Positions 44,284 through 52,907 are shown, numbered from the stretch's first letter. The stretch: 64,000 bases of DNA from Streptomyces thermolilacinus SPC6 (GCF_000478605.2 NZ_ASHX02000001.1:3139895-3203894), one strand, 5' to 3'. Numbers and translations: made by a program. Notes: a model not told the origin generated them from the sequence alone.

Positions 44284-45738
44284 CTACAGGGTGCGCAGCA
44301 GCACCGCCGGGTGCTCCACGCAGTCGGCGACGTACCGCAGGAACCCGCCCGCCGTGCCGCCGTCGCACACGCGGTGGTCGAACGTGAGGGACAGTTGGAC
44401 GACCTGGCGGACCGCCAGCTCCCCGTTGTGCACCCACGGCTTCGGGATGATCCGGCCGACGCCGAGCATCGCCGCCTCGGGGTGGTTGATGATCGGTGTG
44501 GAGCCGTCGACGCCGAACACGCCGTAGTTGTTCAGCGTGAACGTGCCCCCCGTCAGGTCGGCCGGGGTCAGCTGGCCCGCGCGCGCCACCTCGGTGAGGC
44601 GGCCGAACTCGGCCGTGAGGTCCTCGGCCGAGCGGGTGTGCGCGTCACGGACGACGGGCACGACCAGGCCGCGGTCGGTCTGGGCGGCGAAGCCCAGGTG
44701 CACCTCGGACAGCCGGACGATCTCGCGGGCCTCCAGGTCCACCCGGGAGTTCAGCTCCGGGTAGCGGGCGAGCGCGGCCGTGCAGATCCGGGCCAGCAGC
44801 GCCAGCAGGGAGATCTTCGGCCCCCCGGCGGCGTTCATCGCGGCCCGTGCCGCCATGAGCTCCGTCGCGTCGGCATCGACCCAGCAGGTGGCGTCGGGGA
44901 TCTCCTGGCGGCTGCGGGTCAGCTTGTCCGCGACGGCGCCGCGCACCCCGCGCAGCGGCACCCGCTCGGCGACGGCGGTCCCCGCCGGTGCGGCGGAGGC
45001 CGCGGGCCGGGCCGGTGCGGTGTCCGCCGGGGCCTGCGCGGCGGCCGAGGCGCGCTCGACGTCGGCCCGCAGGATCAGCCCGTCGGGGCCGGAGCCGCGC
45101 AGCTGCCGCAGGTCGATGCCGCGCTCCCGGGCGAGCTTGCGCACGAGCGGCGAGATCACCGGGACGGGCCCGTCCACCGGCGCGGAGGGCACCGGCGCGG
45201 AGGGCACCGGCGCGGAGGGCACCGGCGCGGCGGACACCGGGGCGGAGGCCGGGGCCGTGACGGGGGCAGCGGCGGCCGGGGTGACGGCGGGCGCGGCCGG
45301 GGCCGCCGAGGCGGCGATCGGGGCCGGGCGGACGCGTCGCCTGCGGGTGGTCGAGGTGCTCGTGCCGTACCCGACCAGCACGTTCCCCGAGCCCTCGTCC
45401 GCGGACTTGGCGGAGTCGCCGGACGCGCCCGCCGAGGCGGCGCCGTCCGCGCCCCGGCCGGAGGCGGACGGTGACGCGGCGGGCGTCTCCTGGGCTCCGA
45501 CGGCGACGGTCAGCAGCGGGGCGCCGACGGGCAGCTCCTCGCCCTCCTCGCCGTAGCGGGCGGTGACGACACCGCCGTAGGGGCAGGGCACCTCCACCAT
45601 CGCCTTGGCGGTCTCGACCTCCACGACCGGCTGGTCGATGGCGACGACATCGCCGACCGAGACGAGCCAGCGCACGATCTCGGCCTCGGTGAGGCCCTCA
45701 CCGAGGTCCGGCAGCTTGAACTCCAGCACCTGGGCCAT
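44284..45738 (-). CDS. 2-oxoacid dehydrogenase E2 (acyltransferase), second copy
   Basis: 484 residues: lipoyl domain (1-80; Lys in VEVETAKAMVEVP), long Ala/Pro/Ser linker, subunit-binding domain (about 190-230; SPLVRKLARERGIDLRQLRG), second linker, catalytic domain with LSLTFDHRVCDGGTAG (His/Asp). The linker contains a 15-bp DNA unit in four copies encoding PVPSA repeats. It overlaps the E1 beta gene by one base (TGATG). Annotated as branched-chain E2 by similarity and position. Its promoter carries a PaaR-like operator, so phenylpyruvate is an alternative substrate. Confidence 0.9.
   Translation of the reverse strand: MAQVLEFKLPDLGEGLTEAEIVRWLVSVGDVVAIDQPVVEVETAKAMVEVPCPYGGVVTARYGEEGEELPVGAPLLTVAVGAQETPAASPSASGRGADGAASAGASGDSAKSADEGSGNVLVGYGTSTSTTRRRRVRPAPIAASAAPAAPAVTPAAAAPVTAPASAPVSAAPVPSAPVPSAPVPSAPVDGPVPVISPLVRKLARERGIDLRQLRGSGPDGLILRADVERASAAAQAPADTAPARPAASAAPAGTAVAERVPLRGVRGAVADKLTRSRQEIPDATCWVDADATELMAARAAMNAAGGPKISLLALLARICTAALARYPELNSRVDLEAREIVRLSEVHLGFAAQTDRGLVVPVVRDAHTRSAEDLTAEFGRLTEVARAGQLTPADLTGGTFTLNNYGVFGVDGSTPIINHPEAAMLGVGRIIPKPWVHNGELAVRQVVQLSLTFDHRVCDGGTAGGFLRYVADCVEHPAVLLRTL
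45176..45235. repeat. 15-bp tandem repeat, four copies, in the E2 linker
   Basis: ACCGGCGCGGAGGGC at 45176, 45191 and 45206, with a variant at 45221. In frame, five residues per unit. Confidence 0.9.
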
Positions 45739-46754
45739 CAGCTCTGCGCCTCCCACTGGAGCCGGGCGACGGCGTCCAGGACGCGGTCCACCCCCGGCAG
45801 GTGGTGCCGCTCCAGCATCGGCGGCGGGTAGGGGATGTCGAACCCGGTCACCCGCAGCACCGGCGCCTCCAGGTGGTGGAAGCACCGCTCGCTGACCCGC
45901 GCGGCGATCTCCGCGCCCGGCCCCGCGAAGCCGGTGGCCTCGTGGACGACGATCGCGCGGCCCGTGCGCCGTACCGACGCGCAGACGGTCTCGTCGTCGA
46001 ACGGCACCAGCGAGCGCAGATCCACGACCTCCAGGTCCCAGCCCTCCGCCTGTGCGGCCTCGGCGGCCTCCATGCAGACCGGCAGGGACGGGCCGTACGT
46101 GATGAGCGTGGCGCTCCGGCCGGCGCGGCGCACCACGGCGCGGCCGATCGGCTCCACCGCGGCCGGGCTCTCCGGCGACCAGTCGGACTTCGACCAGTAC
46201 AGCCGCTTCGGCTCCAGGAAGACGACCGGGTCGTCGGAGGCGATGGCGGCGCGCAGCAGGCCGTAGGCGTCCTCGACCGTCGCCGGGGTGACGACATGGA
46301 GGCCCGGGGTCGCCATGTAGTACGCCTCGGAGGAGTCGCTGTGGTGCTCGACGCCGCCGATGCCGCCGCCGTACGGGACGCGGACGACCAGCGGCATCGG
46401 CATGGCGCCGCGCGTGCGGTTGCGCATCTTGGCGACATGGCTGAGCAGCTGCTCGAACGCCGGGTACGCGAACGCGTCGAACTGCATCTCGACGACCGGC
46501 CGCATGCCGTAGATGGCCATGCCGACGGCCGTGCCGAGGATGCCCGCCTCGGCGAGCGGGGTGTCCGTGCAGCGGTCCTCGCCGAACTCCTTGGCGAGCC
46601 CGTCAGTGACGCGGAAGACACCGCCGAGCGTGCCGACGTCCTCGCCCATGACGATCACGTTCGGGTCCTCGGCCATCGCGTCGCGCATGGCCCGCTGGAG
46701 GGCCTGCGCCATGGTGGCGGGCTTGGCCGCCGTCCTGGCTGCCACGGTGGTCAT
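45738..46754 (-). CDS. 2-oxoacid dehydrogenase E1 beta subunit, second copy
   Basis: 338 residues. FGEDRCTDTPLAEAGILGTAVG and VRVPYGGGIGGVEHHSDSSE mark the thiamine diphosphate-binding beta subunit, and the C-terminal domain shows LEAPVLRVTGFDIPYPPPML. Clearly divergent from the first copy (different N-terminus, many substitutions), so the two operons are old paralogues. ATGA overlap with the alpha gene. Confidence 0.92.
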   Translation of the reverse strand: MTTVAARTAAKPATMAQALQRAMRDAMAEDPNVIVMGEDVGTLGGVFRVTDGLAKEFGEDRCTDTPLAEAGILGTAVGMAIYGMRPVVEMQFDAFAYPAFEQLLSHVAKMRNRTRGAMPMPLVVRVPYGGGIGGVEHHSDSSEAYYMATPGLHVVTPATVEDAYGLLRAAIASDDPVVFLEPKRLYWSKSDWSPESPAAVEPIGRAVVRRAGRSATLITYGPSLPVCMEAAEAAQAEGWDLEVVDLRSLVPFDDETVCASVRRTGRAIVVHEATGFAGPGAEIAARVSERCFHHLEAPVLRVTGFDIPYPPPMLERHHLPGVDRVLDAVARLQWEAQS

Positions 46755-47893
46755 CGGTCGTCACCTTCCGCTTCGGCGTCCAGCTCGGCCCGCAGCTGCG
46801 CGGCCTGCTCCCGCAGCTGCGCGGTCTGCTCCGCGTAGACATGGGTGAACAGGTCCATCGGGTTGAGCACGGCGTCGGCGTTCATCCGCTCGCGCAGCCG
46901 CGCCGCCATCTCCTCGGCCCGGCCGGCCGCCTCCTGGATGCCGTCCTCGTCGATGAGGCCACGCTCCGTCAGCTCGCGCTCCAGCAGCTTCACGGGGTCG
47001 TGCCGCCGCCAGGCCTCCACCTCGGCGCTCCCCCGGTAGCGGGTCGCGTCGTCGGCGTTCGTGTGGGCGTCGATGCGGTACGTCACGGCCTCCACCAGCG
47101 TGGGGCCGCCGCCGCGCCGGGCGCGGGCCACCGCCTCGGAGAGCACCTGGTGGACGGCAGCCGCGTCGTTCCCGTCGACCAGGCGGCCGGGCATGCCGTA
47201 CCCGACGGCCTTGTGGGCGAGCGAGGGGGCCGCGGTCTGCTTGTGGAGCGGTACGGAGATCGCGAAGCCGTTGTTCTGCACGAGGAAGACGACGGGTGCC
47301 TGCCATACGGCGGCGAAGTTCAGCGCCTCGTGGAAGTCGCCCTCGCTGGTGCCGCCGTCGCCGATCATGGCCAGCGCCACGACGTCGTCGCCCTTGAGGC
47401 GGGCCGCGTGGGCCAGGCCCACGGCGTGGGGGAGCTGCGTGGCGAGCGGGGTGCACAGGGGGGCGATGCGGTGCTCGCGCGGGTCGTACCCGGTGTGCCA
47501 GTCGCCCCGGAGCAGTGTCAGCGCCTCGACGGGGTCCAGTCCGCGCGCCACGGCCGCCAGGGTGTCCCGGTACGACGGGAACAGCCAGTCCTGGTCCTCC
47601 AGGACGAGCGCCGCCGCCACCTCACAGGCCTCCTGGCCCGTGCTGGACGGGTACACGGCGAGGCGGCCCTGCTTGGTGAGCGCGGTCGCCTGCGTGTTGT
47701 ACCGGCGGCCGCGCACAAGCTCGGTGTACAGCCTGCGCAGGACGTCGGGCGCGAAGTCGGCGGCCGCGTCCGTGCCCAGCACCCGGTACGGCTCGGGGTC
47801 TGGGAGCAGCGGCGCGGGGTCCGTGCGCGGTTTCCACGCCGGGGGCGGGGTGGGCCGGTAAGAGGCCGCGCCGGGCAGCTCTTGGACCGTCAT
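46751..47893 (-). CDS. 2-oxoacid dehydrogenase E1 alpha subunit, second copy
   Basis: 380 residues. ThDP motif ALAMIGDGGTSEGDFHEALN plus VVFLVQNNGFAIS; HTNADDATRYRGSAEVEAW is the conserved loop. It lacks the basic N-terminal extension of the first copy. GAGGAGG precedes the ATG. First gene of the operon, divergent from the Lrp-family gene. The upstream gap holds a PaaR-like palindrome 70 bases before the start, an Lrp-type dyad and DnaA-box-like sequences. Confidence 0.92.
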   Translation of the reverse strand: MTVQELPGAASYRPTPPPAWKPRTDPAPLLPDPEPYRVLGTDAAADFAPDVLRRLYTELVRGRRYNTQATALTKQGRLAVYPSSTGQEACEVAAALVLEDQDWLFPSYRDTLAAVARGLDPVEALTLLRGDWHTGYDPREHRIAPLCTPLATQLPHAVGLAHAARLKGDDVVALAMIGDGGTSEGDFHEALNFAAVWQAPVVFLVQNNGFAISVPLHKQTAAPSLAHKAVGYGMPGRLVDGNDAAAVHQVLSEAVARARRGGGPTLVEAVTYRIDAHTNADDATRYRGSAEVEAWRRHDPVKLLERELTERGLIDEDGIQEAAGRAEEMAARLRERMNADAVLNPMDLFTHVYAEQTAQLREQAAQLRAELDAEAEGDDR

Positions 47894-47962
47894 GACAGCA
47901 CCTCCTCATGGGAGTGGGCATAAGACCCAGGGGGCCGGCGCGGAGTGTGGCGCGCCTCACCT

Positions 47963-47976
47963 ACCGATTGTTCGGT
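47963..47976. promoter_or_regulatory. PaaR-like operator upstream of the second E1 alpha gene
   Basis: ACCGATTGTTCGGT, one mismatch from the palindrome at 51043. It fits ACCGNNCGNNCGGT except for TG in the centre. It lies between TTGGCG and TAGGTG, a possible -35/-10 pair (18-base spacer) on the minus strand. Confidence 0.6.
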
Positions 47977-47982
47977 CGTGGC

Positions 47983-47993
47983 GCCAATTTGGC
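47983..47993. promoter_or_regulatory. Candidate Lrp/BkdR dyad
   Basis: GCCAATTTGGC, five-base arms with an AT centre, in the divergent promoter region of the second bkd operon and its Lrp-family regulator. Compare CTTGGATTTCCAAG upstream of the first operon. Confidence 0.4.
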
Positions 47994-48010
47994 TACAGGC
48001 ACCCCGAGCC

Positions 48011-48059
48011 TGTGGACAAACGGTTTTGCACAGCCTGGGATAGGGGCAGGTCGTCCACA
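48011..48059. other. Pair of DnaA-box-like sequences
   Basis: TGTGGACAA (48011-48019), the complement of the Streptomyces consensus TTGTCCACA, and TCGTCCACA (48051-48059), a one-base variant in the opposite orientation. A weaker TTTTGCACA lies between at 48024. All lie directly upstream of the Lrp-family gene. Confidence 0.5.
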
Positions 48060-48077
48060 ACAGAGAGGTGGGGGGAC

Positions 48078-48605
48078 ATGGAGGCTGAACAAATGGCCGA
48101 TGGCCGGGAGCAGGCGGCACAGGGCGACGACCGCCTGCCGCCGCCACGGCCGCTGGACTCCATCGACCGCGACATCCTCCGGATCCTCCAGACGGATGGC
48201 CGGGCGTCGATACGGTCGGTGGCCGAGCGGGTCCACGTGTCGCGGGCGAACGCGTACGCGCGGATCAACCGGCTCATCGACGACGGGGTGATCCGCGGCT
48301 TCAGCGCCCGCGTCAACCACGAGCGTGCGGGTCAGGGCGCGTCGGCGTACATCACGCTCAAGATCGTGCAGAACTCGTGGCGCACGGTCCGCGAGCAGCT
48401 CAGGGCGCTTCCGGGCGCCGCGCACATCGCCCTGGTGAGCGGGGACTTCGACGTGCTGCTGCTGGTGCACACGCCGGACAACCGCACGCTGCGCGAACTG
48501 GTGCTGACCAAGCTCCAGTCGATCCCGGAGGTACTGTCCACGCGCACGCTGCTGGTCTTCGAGGAGACGGACCTCAACCGCAAGCCGGCGCCGGACGAGA
48601 TCTGA
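48078..48605 (+). CDS. bkdR: Lrp/AsnC family regulator (BkdR-like)
   Basis: 175 residues. HTH at about 27-75 (DRDILRILQTDGRASIRSVA, then ERVHVSRANAYARINRLIDD), then the RAM ligand domain (SAYITLKIVQNSWRTVREQL; HIALVSGDFDVLLLVHT). Divergent from the second 2-oxoacid dehydrogenase operon, the position reported for bkdR in Streptomyces. It probably senses amino acids or oxoacids. GAGAGGTGGGGGG is upstream of the ATG at 48078; an internal ATG at 48093 is possible. Confidence 0.88.
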   Translation: MEAEQMADGREQAAQGDDRLPPPRPLDSIDRDILRILQTDGRASIRSVAERVHVSRANAYARINRLIDDGVIRGFSARVNHERAGQGASAYITLKIVQNSWRTVREQLRALPGAAHIALVSGDFDVLLLVHTPDNRTLRELVLTKLQSIPEVLSTRTLLVFEETDLNRKPAPDEI

Positions 48606-48714
48606 CCGGACCGGCGGGTCTGCCGGCCCTGACGGCCTCCGCCGGGTCGCGGAAACGCCTCGGCGCCCGGCGCCCCGCGTACGGGGGCCGGGCACCGGGG
48701 CACCACAAGGCCCG

Positions 48715-48779
48715 GCAGACCGGTACGGCAGCACGGCCGGTCCTGCTCGGCGGGCCGGTACAGCAGACCGGTACGGCAG
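48715..48779. repeat. 17-bp direct repeat
   Basis: GCAGACCGGTACGGCAG at 48715-48731 and 48763-48779, with GGCGGGCCGGT also duplicated around them. Non-coding, between convergent regulator genes. Confidence 0.85.
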
Positions 48780-48846
48780 GGCGGCCGTACAGCTCGGCGG
48801 GCCGGTCCTGCTCAGTGGGGGTGCGGCGTCAGCGGGTGCGTGCGGC

Positions 48847-49440
48847 TCAGCGGGTGGTGCGCAGGCCGTCGAAGGCCAGGCGGGCCACCGTCTCCGCGAC
48901 CTGACGGCCGTCGGCTCCGTCGCCGGGCTGCGGGCGGTACCACTCCACCAGCGAGTTGACCATGCCGAACAGCAGCCTGGTCGCGATCTTTATGTCCACG
49001 TCGGAGCGCAGGTCGCCCTCCGCCGCCGCGGCCTTCATCAGCTCGGCTATGCGGTGGTCGAACTCGCGGCGCCGCTCCAGCGCCCAGCGCTCGGTCCGTG
49101 TGTTGCCCCGGACCCTCAGCAGCAGGGTCACGTACGGCAGTTCGTCCACCAGCACCTCGACCGTGCGCCGCGTGACGTACTCGACCCGCTCCACCGCACG
49201 CCCGCGCGTGGCGGGGTCCTCGTCCAGGACGGCGAACAGCCCGTCCAGCGCGCGGCTGACCGCCCGCCGCAGCAGCTCCTCCTTCCCCGAGACATGGTGG
49301 TAGATCGACGACTTGGAGATCCCGGCCGCCTTGGACAGGTGCTCCATGGACGTGCCGTCGTAGCCGCGCTCGTTGAAGACCCGCACGGCGACCGACAGCA
49401 GCGTCTCGGGCGTGTACGTGTCGCGCCTGACGGTGGTCAT
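48847..49440 (-). CDS. paaR: TetR family regulator (PaaR-like)
   Basis: 197 residues. TetR HTH in the first 50 (LLSVAVRVFNERGYDGTSME, then LSKAAGISKSSIYHHVSGKE), helical ligand domain after. The start overlaps the stop of the 3-hydroxyacyl-CoA dehydrogenase gene by one base (TGATG), so they are one operon. Three copies of ACCGNNCGNNCGGT-type palindromes in the neighbourhood match the known Corynebacterium PaaR core, so I infer that it represses paa genes and responds to phenylacetyl-CoA. The gene name is by inference. Confidence 0.82.
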   Translation of the reverse strand: MTTVRRDTYTPETLLSVAVRVFNERGYDGTSMEHLSKAAGISKSSIYHHVSGKEELLRRAVSRALDGLFAVLDEDPATRGRAVERVEYVTRRTVEVLVDELPYVTLLLRVRGNTRTERWALERRREFDHRIAELMKAAAAEGDLRSDVDIKIATRLLFGMVNSLVEWYRPQPGDGADGRQVAETVARLAFDGLRTTR

Positions 49441-50987
49441 CACTCGTTCTCCCACTGCTTGTCGGCGTAGGAGTGGCGGTAGTGCGCCAGGGAGGGCGCG
49501 TAGCGGCCGGAGGGGTCGCGCTCGTGCATCTCCTCCAGGACGCCGTACGCCCAGCCGCGGCCGAGCTTGCGGCTCCACTCGATGGGCCCCAGCGGGTAGT
49601 TGACGCCGAGCCGCATCGCCGTGTCGATGTCCTCCTCCGTGGCGACGCCCTTGGCCACCGCCTCGTACGCGAGGTCGATGAGCCGCGCCACGGTCCTGGC
49701 GACGATCATGCCGGGCACGTCGGCGATGACGCTGACCTTCTTGCCGAGCGCCTGGAACAGGCCGATCGCCTGGTCGAGCGTCTCCGGGGACGTGTCGGGC
49801 CCCGCGGCCAGCGCGATGCGCGTCGCCTTCCGGTAGTCCAGGGCGAGGTCGAAGTAGACGACGTCGCGGAACTCGACGGACGTCTGCCCGTCCGCGGGGG
49901 CGAGCTGGCCGCCGCTGGGCAGCTCCAGGCGCGTGCCGTGGTCCTCTTCCTCCTCGCGGAGGGTGATCCCGGCCTCCCGGATCATGTCGAGCAGCTCGCC
50001 GAAGGGCGCGAGGTCGCCCTCGACCACGACGTACGCGGGCGGGTCGGCCGGGTCGGCCGTGTGCGGCTCCGGGCGGTGGGCGCCCTGCTCGTCGTACGTG
50101 TACCAGCCGCGCCCGGTCTTGCGGCCCAGCATCCCGGCCTCGACCAGGCGCCGCTGCGCGAGCGAGGGGCGGAACCGCGGGTCCTGGAAGAACGCCTCCC
50201 AGACGGACCGGGTCACCGCCTCGTTGACGTCGTGGCCGATCAGGTCGGTCAGCTCGAAGGCGCCCATGCGGAAGCCGCCGGACTCGCGCAGGACGGCGTC
50301 GATGGTGGCCGGGTCGGCGCCCTGCTCCTCGTAGACCGCGAACGCCTCGGCGTAGAAGGGGCGGGCGAGCCGGTTGACGATGAAGCCGGGGGTGTCGGCG
50401 CAGGCCACCGGGGTCTTGCCCCAGGCGCGGGCCGTCTCGTACGCGCGCGTGGCGGAGGCGATGTCCGTCGCGAAGCCGCTGACGACCTCGACCAGCGGCA
50501 GCAGCGGCGCCGGGTTGAAGAAGTGCATGCCGACGAAGCGGCCGGGGAGGCGCAGCGCCCCGCCGATGGCCGTGATGGACAGCGAGGAGGTGTTGGTGGC
50601 CAGGAGGCAGTCGTCGTCCACGACCTTCTCCAGGTCCGTGAACAGCTGCTGCTTGACGTCGAGGCGCTCGACGATCGCCTCGACGACGAGTGCGGCGTCG
50701 GCCAGCTCGTCCAGCCCCGAGGCGGGGTGGAGGCGGCCCGCGGCGGCGTCCCGGTCCTCCTGGGCGAGGCGGCCCTTGGTGACCAGCCGGTCCAGCCGCC
50801 CGAGGAGCGACTCGGCGGCCTGCTCGGCGCGGCCGGGGGCGGCGTCGTAGAGGCGTACGGGGTGGCCGGCGACCAGCGCGACCTGCGCGATTCCCTGGCC
50901 CATGGTCCCCGCGCCGACGACGGCGACGGTGCGGTCTCGTTCGACGGCGGTCCCGGCCGCCCGTGTGGTGGCGCCTGTGTCGGTCAT
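49440..50987 (-). CDS. paaH: 3-hydroxyacyl-CoA dehydrogenase (PaaH-type)
   Basis: 515 residues, the long form typical of PaaH: an NAD-binding domain (VAVVGAGTMGQGIAQVALVA) with active-site region VGMHFFNPAPLLPLVEVVSG, then HCDH C-domain motifs twice (VNRLARPFYAEAFAVYEEQG; ARTVARLIDLAYEAVAKGVA). It oxidises 3-hydroxyadipyl-CoA in phenylacetate breakdown. Start at the ATG at 50987 with GAGG upstream. Divergent from paaN, with a palindromic operator almost equidistant from both starts. Confidence 0.87.
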   Translation of the reverse strand: MTDTGATTRAAGTAVERDRTVAVVGAGTMGQGIAQVALVAGHPVRLYDAAPGRAEQAAESLLGRLDRLVTKGRLAQEDRDAAAGRLHPASGLDELADAALVVEAIVERLDVKQQLFTDLEKVVDDDCLLATNTSSLSITAIGGALRLPGRFVGMHFFNPAPLLPLVEVVSGFATDIASATRAYETARAWGKTPVACADTPGFIVNRLARPFYAEAFAVYEEQGADPATIDAVLRESGGFRMGAFELTDLIGHDVNEAVTRSVWEAFFQDPRFRPSLAQRRLVEAGMLGRKTGRGWYTYDEQGAHRPEPHTADPADPPAYVVVEGDLAPFGELLDMIREAGITLREEEEDHGTRLELPSGGQLAPADGQTSVEFRDVVYFDLALDYRKATRIALAAGPDTSPETLDQAIGLFQALGKKVSVIADVPGMIVARTVARLIDLAYEAVAKGVATEEDIDTAMRLGVNYPLGPIEWSRKLGRGWAYGVLEEMHERDPSGRYAPSLAHYRHSYADKQWENE

Positions 50988-51034
50988 GTCAGTGATCCTC
51001 CCCGATGCGTTTTCCACAGGTTCGAGAGACCCCC

Positions 51035-51062
51035 TTGTCCCGACCGATCGTTCGGTTACTCT
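51035..51062 (+). promoter_or_regulatory. Promoter of paaN with operator in the spacer
   Basis: TTGTCC (51035-51040), 16-base spacer, TACTCT (51057-51062). The spacer is almost entirely the 14-bp palindrome, the classic arrangement for repression by steric exclusion of RNA polymerase. Confidence 0.65.
51043..51056. promoter_or_regulatory. PaaR-like operator between paaH and paaN
   Basis: ACCGATCGTTCGGT, matching ACCGNNCGNNCGGT; the exact reverse complement occurs upstream of paaA at 55785. Confidence 0.75.
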
Positions 51063-51110
51063 AGCTCTGTCCGCCTGTTCCTGCCCAGCTCACCGAGGAG
51101 TTGGTCCGCC

Positions 51111-52805
51111 ATGGCCGCCGCGCAGCTGACCCCCGCCCACCTGTCCGAGAGCCACCGGCCCACGCTCGATCAGGCGCTGGAGGCGATCCGCACCCGCGCC
51201 TACTGGTCGCCGCACCCGGAGCACCCGAAGGCGTACGGGGAGAACGGCTCGCTGAGCGCCGCCGAGGGCCTCGCCGCCCACCAGGCGGTCCTCGGTTCCC
51301 GCTTCGAGCTGGACCAGCCCGGCACGGACGGCTGGACGGGCGGCGAGGTCTCGCCGTACGGCCCCGCGCTCGGCGTCGAGTATCCGCACGCGGACATCGA
51401 GGTGCTGCTCCCGGCGATGCGCGCCGGTATGGGCGCCTGGCGGGACGCGGGCGCGGAGACACGCGCGCTGGTCTGCCTGGAGATCCTGGCCCGGATCAGC
51501 GCCCGGACGCACGAGTTCGCGCACGCGGTGATGCACACCAGCGGGCAGGCGTTCATGATGGCGTTCCAGGCGGGCGGCCCGCACGCGCAGGACCGCGGCC
51601 TGGAGGCGGTGGCGTACGCGTACGCGGAGCAGACCCGCACGCCGCAGGACGCCGAGTGGTCCAAGCCGCAGGGCAAGCGGGACCCGCTGGAGCTGCGCAA
51701 GACGTTCACCCCGGTCGGCCGGGGCATCGCCCTGATGATCGGCTGCAACACCTTCCCGACGTGGAACGGCTACCCGGGCCTGTTCGCCTCGCTGGCGACG
51801 GGGAACGCGGTCCTGGTCAAGCCGCACCCGCGCGCGGTGCTGCCGCTCGCCCTGACCGTGCGGATCGCGCGGGACGTGCTGGCGGAGGCGGGCTTCGACC
51901 CGAACCTGGTGGCCCTGGCCGCCGAGCGCCCCGGCGAGGGCATCGCCAAGACGCTGGCCGTCCGCCCCGAGGTCCGGATCATCGACTACACGGGCTCGAC
52001 GGAGTTCGGCGACTGGCTGGAGACCAACGCCCGCCAGGCCCAGGTGTACACGGAGAAGGCCGGTGTCAACACGGTCGTCGTGGACTCCACGGACAACTAC
52101 AAGGGCATGCTGGCCAACCTCGCCTTCTCGCTGTCCCTGTACAGCGGCCAGATGTGCACCACTCCGCAGAACCTGCTCATCCCCCGCGACGGCATCGCCA
52201 CCGACGCCGGCCACAAGTCGTACGACGAGGTGGTCACCGACCTCGCCGCCGCCGTGGACGGCCTGCTGGGCGACGACGCGCGGGCGAACGGCCTGCTGGG
52301 CGCCCTGGTGAACCCCGATGTGAAGGCCCGCCTGGAGGCGGCCGCCGGTCTGGGCGAGGTCGCCCTGCCGTCCCGCGAGGTCACCAACCCGGACTTCCCC
52401 GAGGCCGTGGTGCGCACGCCGCTGATGGTCAAGCTGGACGGCGCCAAGCCGGACGCTGAGGCCGCCTACATGTCGGAGTGCTTCGGCCCGGTCTCCTTCG
52501 CCGTCGCCGTGGACTCCACCGCCGACGCGCTGGAGCTGCTGCGGCGTACGGTCCGCGAGAAGGGCGCCATGACCGTCGGCGCGTACACGACCTCGCCGGA
52601 CGTGGAGCGCGCGGTCGAGGAGGTCTGCCTGGAGGAGTCGGCGCAGCTGTCGCTGAACCTGACGGGCGGGGTCTACGTCAACCAGACCGCCGCGTTCTCC
52701 GACTTCCACGGCTCCGGCGGCAACCCGGCCGCGAACGCCGCCCTGTGCGACAGCGCCTTCGTGGCGAACCGCTTCCGGGTGGTGGAGGTCCGCCGCCCGG
52801 CGTGA
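51111..52805 (+). CDS. paaN: PaaN-type aldehyde dehydrogenase of phenylacetate degradation
   Basis: 564 residues, an aldehyde-dehydrogenase fold without the C-terminal MaoC hydratase domain of the bifunctional E. coli PaaZ. NAD region MIGCNTFPTWNGYPGLFASL; catalytic Cys in LYSGQMCTTPQNLLIP; substrate region LNLTGGVYVNQTAAFSDFHG. By family it should oxidise the ring-opened semialdehyde-CoA; the ring-cleaving hydratase must then be a separate protein, not seen here. GAGGAG is upstream of the ATG at 51111. In-frame sequence further upstream is antisense to paaH and not part of the gene. Confidence 0.88.
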   Translation: MAAAQLTPAHLSESHRPTLDQALEAIRTRAYWSPHPEHPKAYGENGSLSAAEGLAAHQAVLGSRFELDQPGTDGWTGGEVSPYGPALGVEYPHADIEVLLPAMRAGMGAWRDAGAETRALVCLEILARISARTHEFAHAVMHTSGQAFMMAFQAGGPHAQDRGLEAVAYAYAEQTRTPQDAEWSKPQGKRDPLELRKTFTPVGRGIALMIGCNTFPTWNGYPGLFASLATGNAVLVKPHPRAVLPLALTVRIARDVLAEAGFDPNLVALAAERPGEGIAKTLAVRPEVRIIDYTGSTEFGDWLETNARQAQVYTEKAGVNTVVVDSTDNYKGMLANLAFSLSLYSGQMCTTPQNLLIPRDGIATDAGHKSYDEVVTDLAAAVDGLLGDDARANGLLGALVNPDVKARLEAAAGLGEVALPSREVTNPDFPEAVVRTPLMVKLDGAKPDAEAAYMSECFGPVSFAVAVDSTADALELLRRTVREKGAMTVGAYTTSPDVERAVEEVCLEESAQLSLNLTGGVYVNQTAAFSDFHGSGGNPAANAALCDSAFVANRFRVVEVRRPA

Positions 52806-52813
52806 CCCCGCGA

Positions 52814-52840
52814 CGCGGGCGCCCGACCCGGGTGCCCGCG
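52814..52840. terminator. Terminator between convergent paaN and trmH-like gene
   Basis: 12-bp stem with one G-T pair (52814-52825 with 52829-52840) and a three-base loop. Confidence 0.65.
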
Positions 52841-52860
52841 CCCACTGTCTGCCCCGCCCG

Positions 52861-52907
52861 CGCCGACCGGGCCCCGAACGCGGGGCGCGCCGACCGGGCC
52901 CCGAACG
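52861..52907. repeat. 20-bp direct repeat
   Basis: CGCCGACCGGGCCCCGAACG at 52861-52880 and 52888-52907 (27-bp period). Confidence 0.85.

Noticed and set aside
49473..51110. In-frame extension of paaN upstream by 546 residues
   Set aside because: It is antisense to paaH, runs through the palindromic operator and promoter, and adds low-complexity sequence absent from the family.
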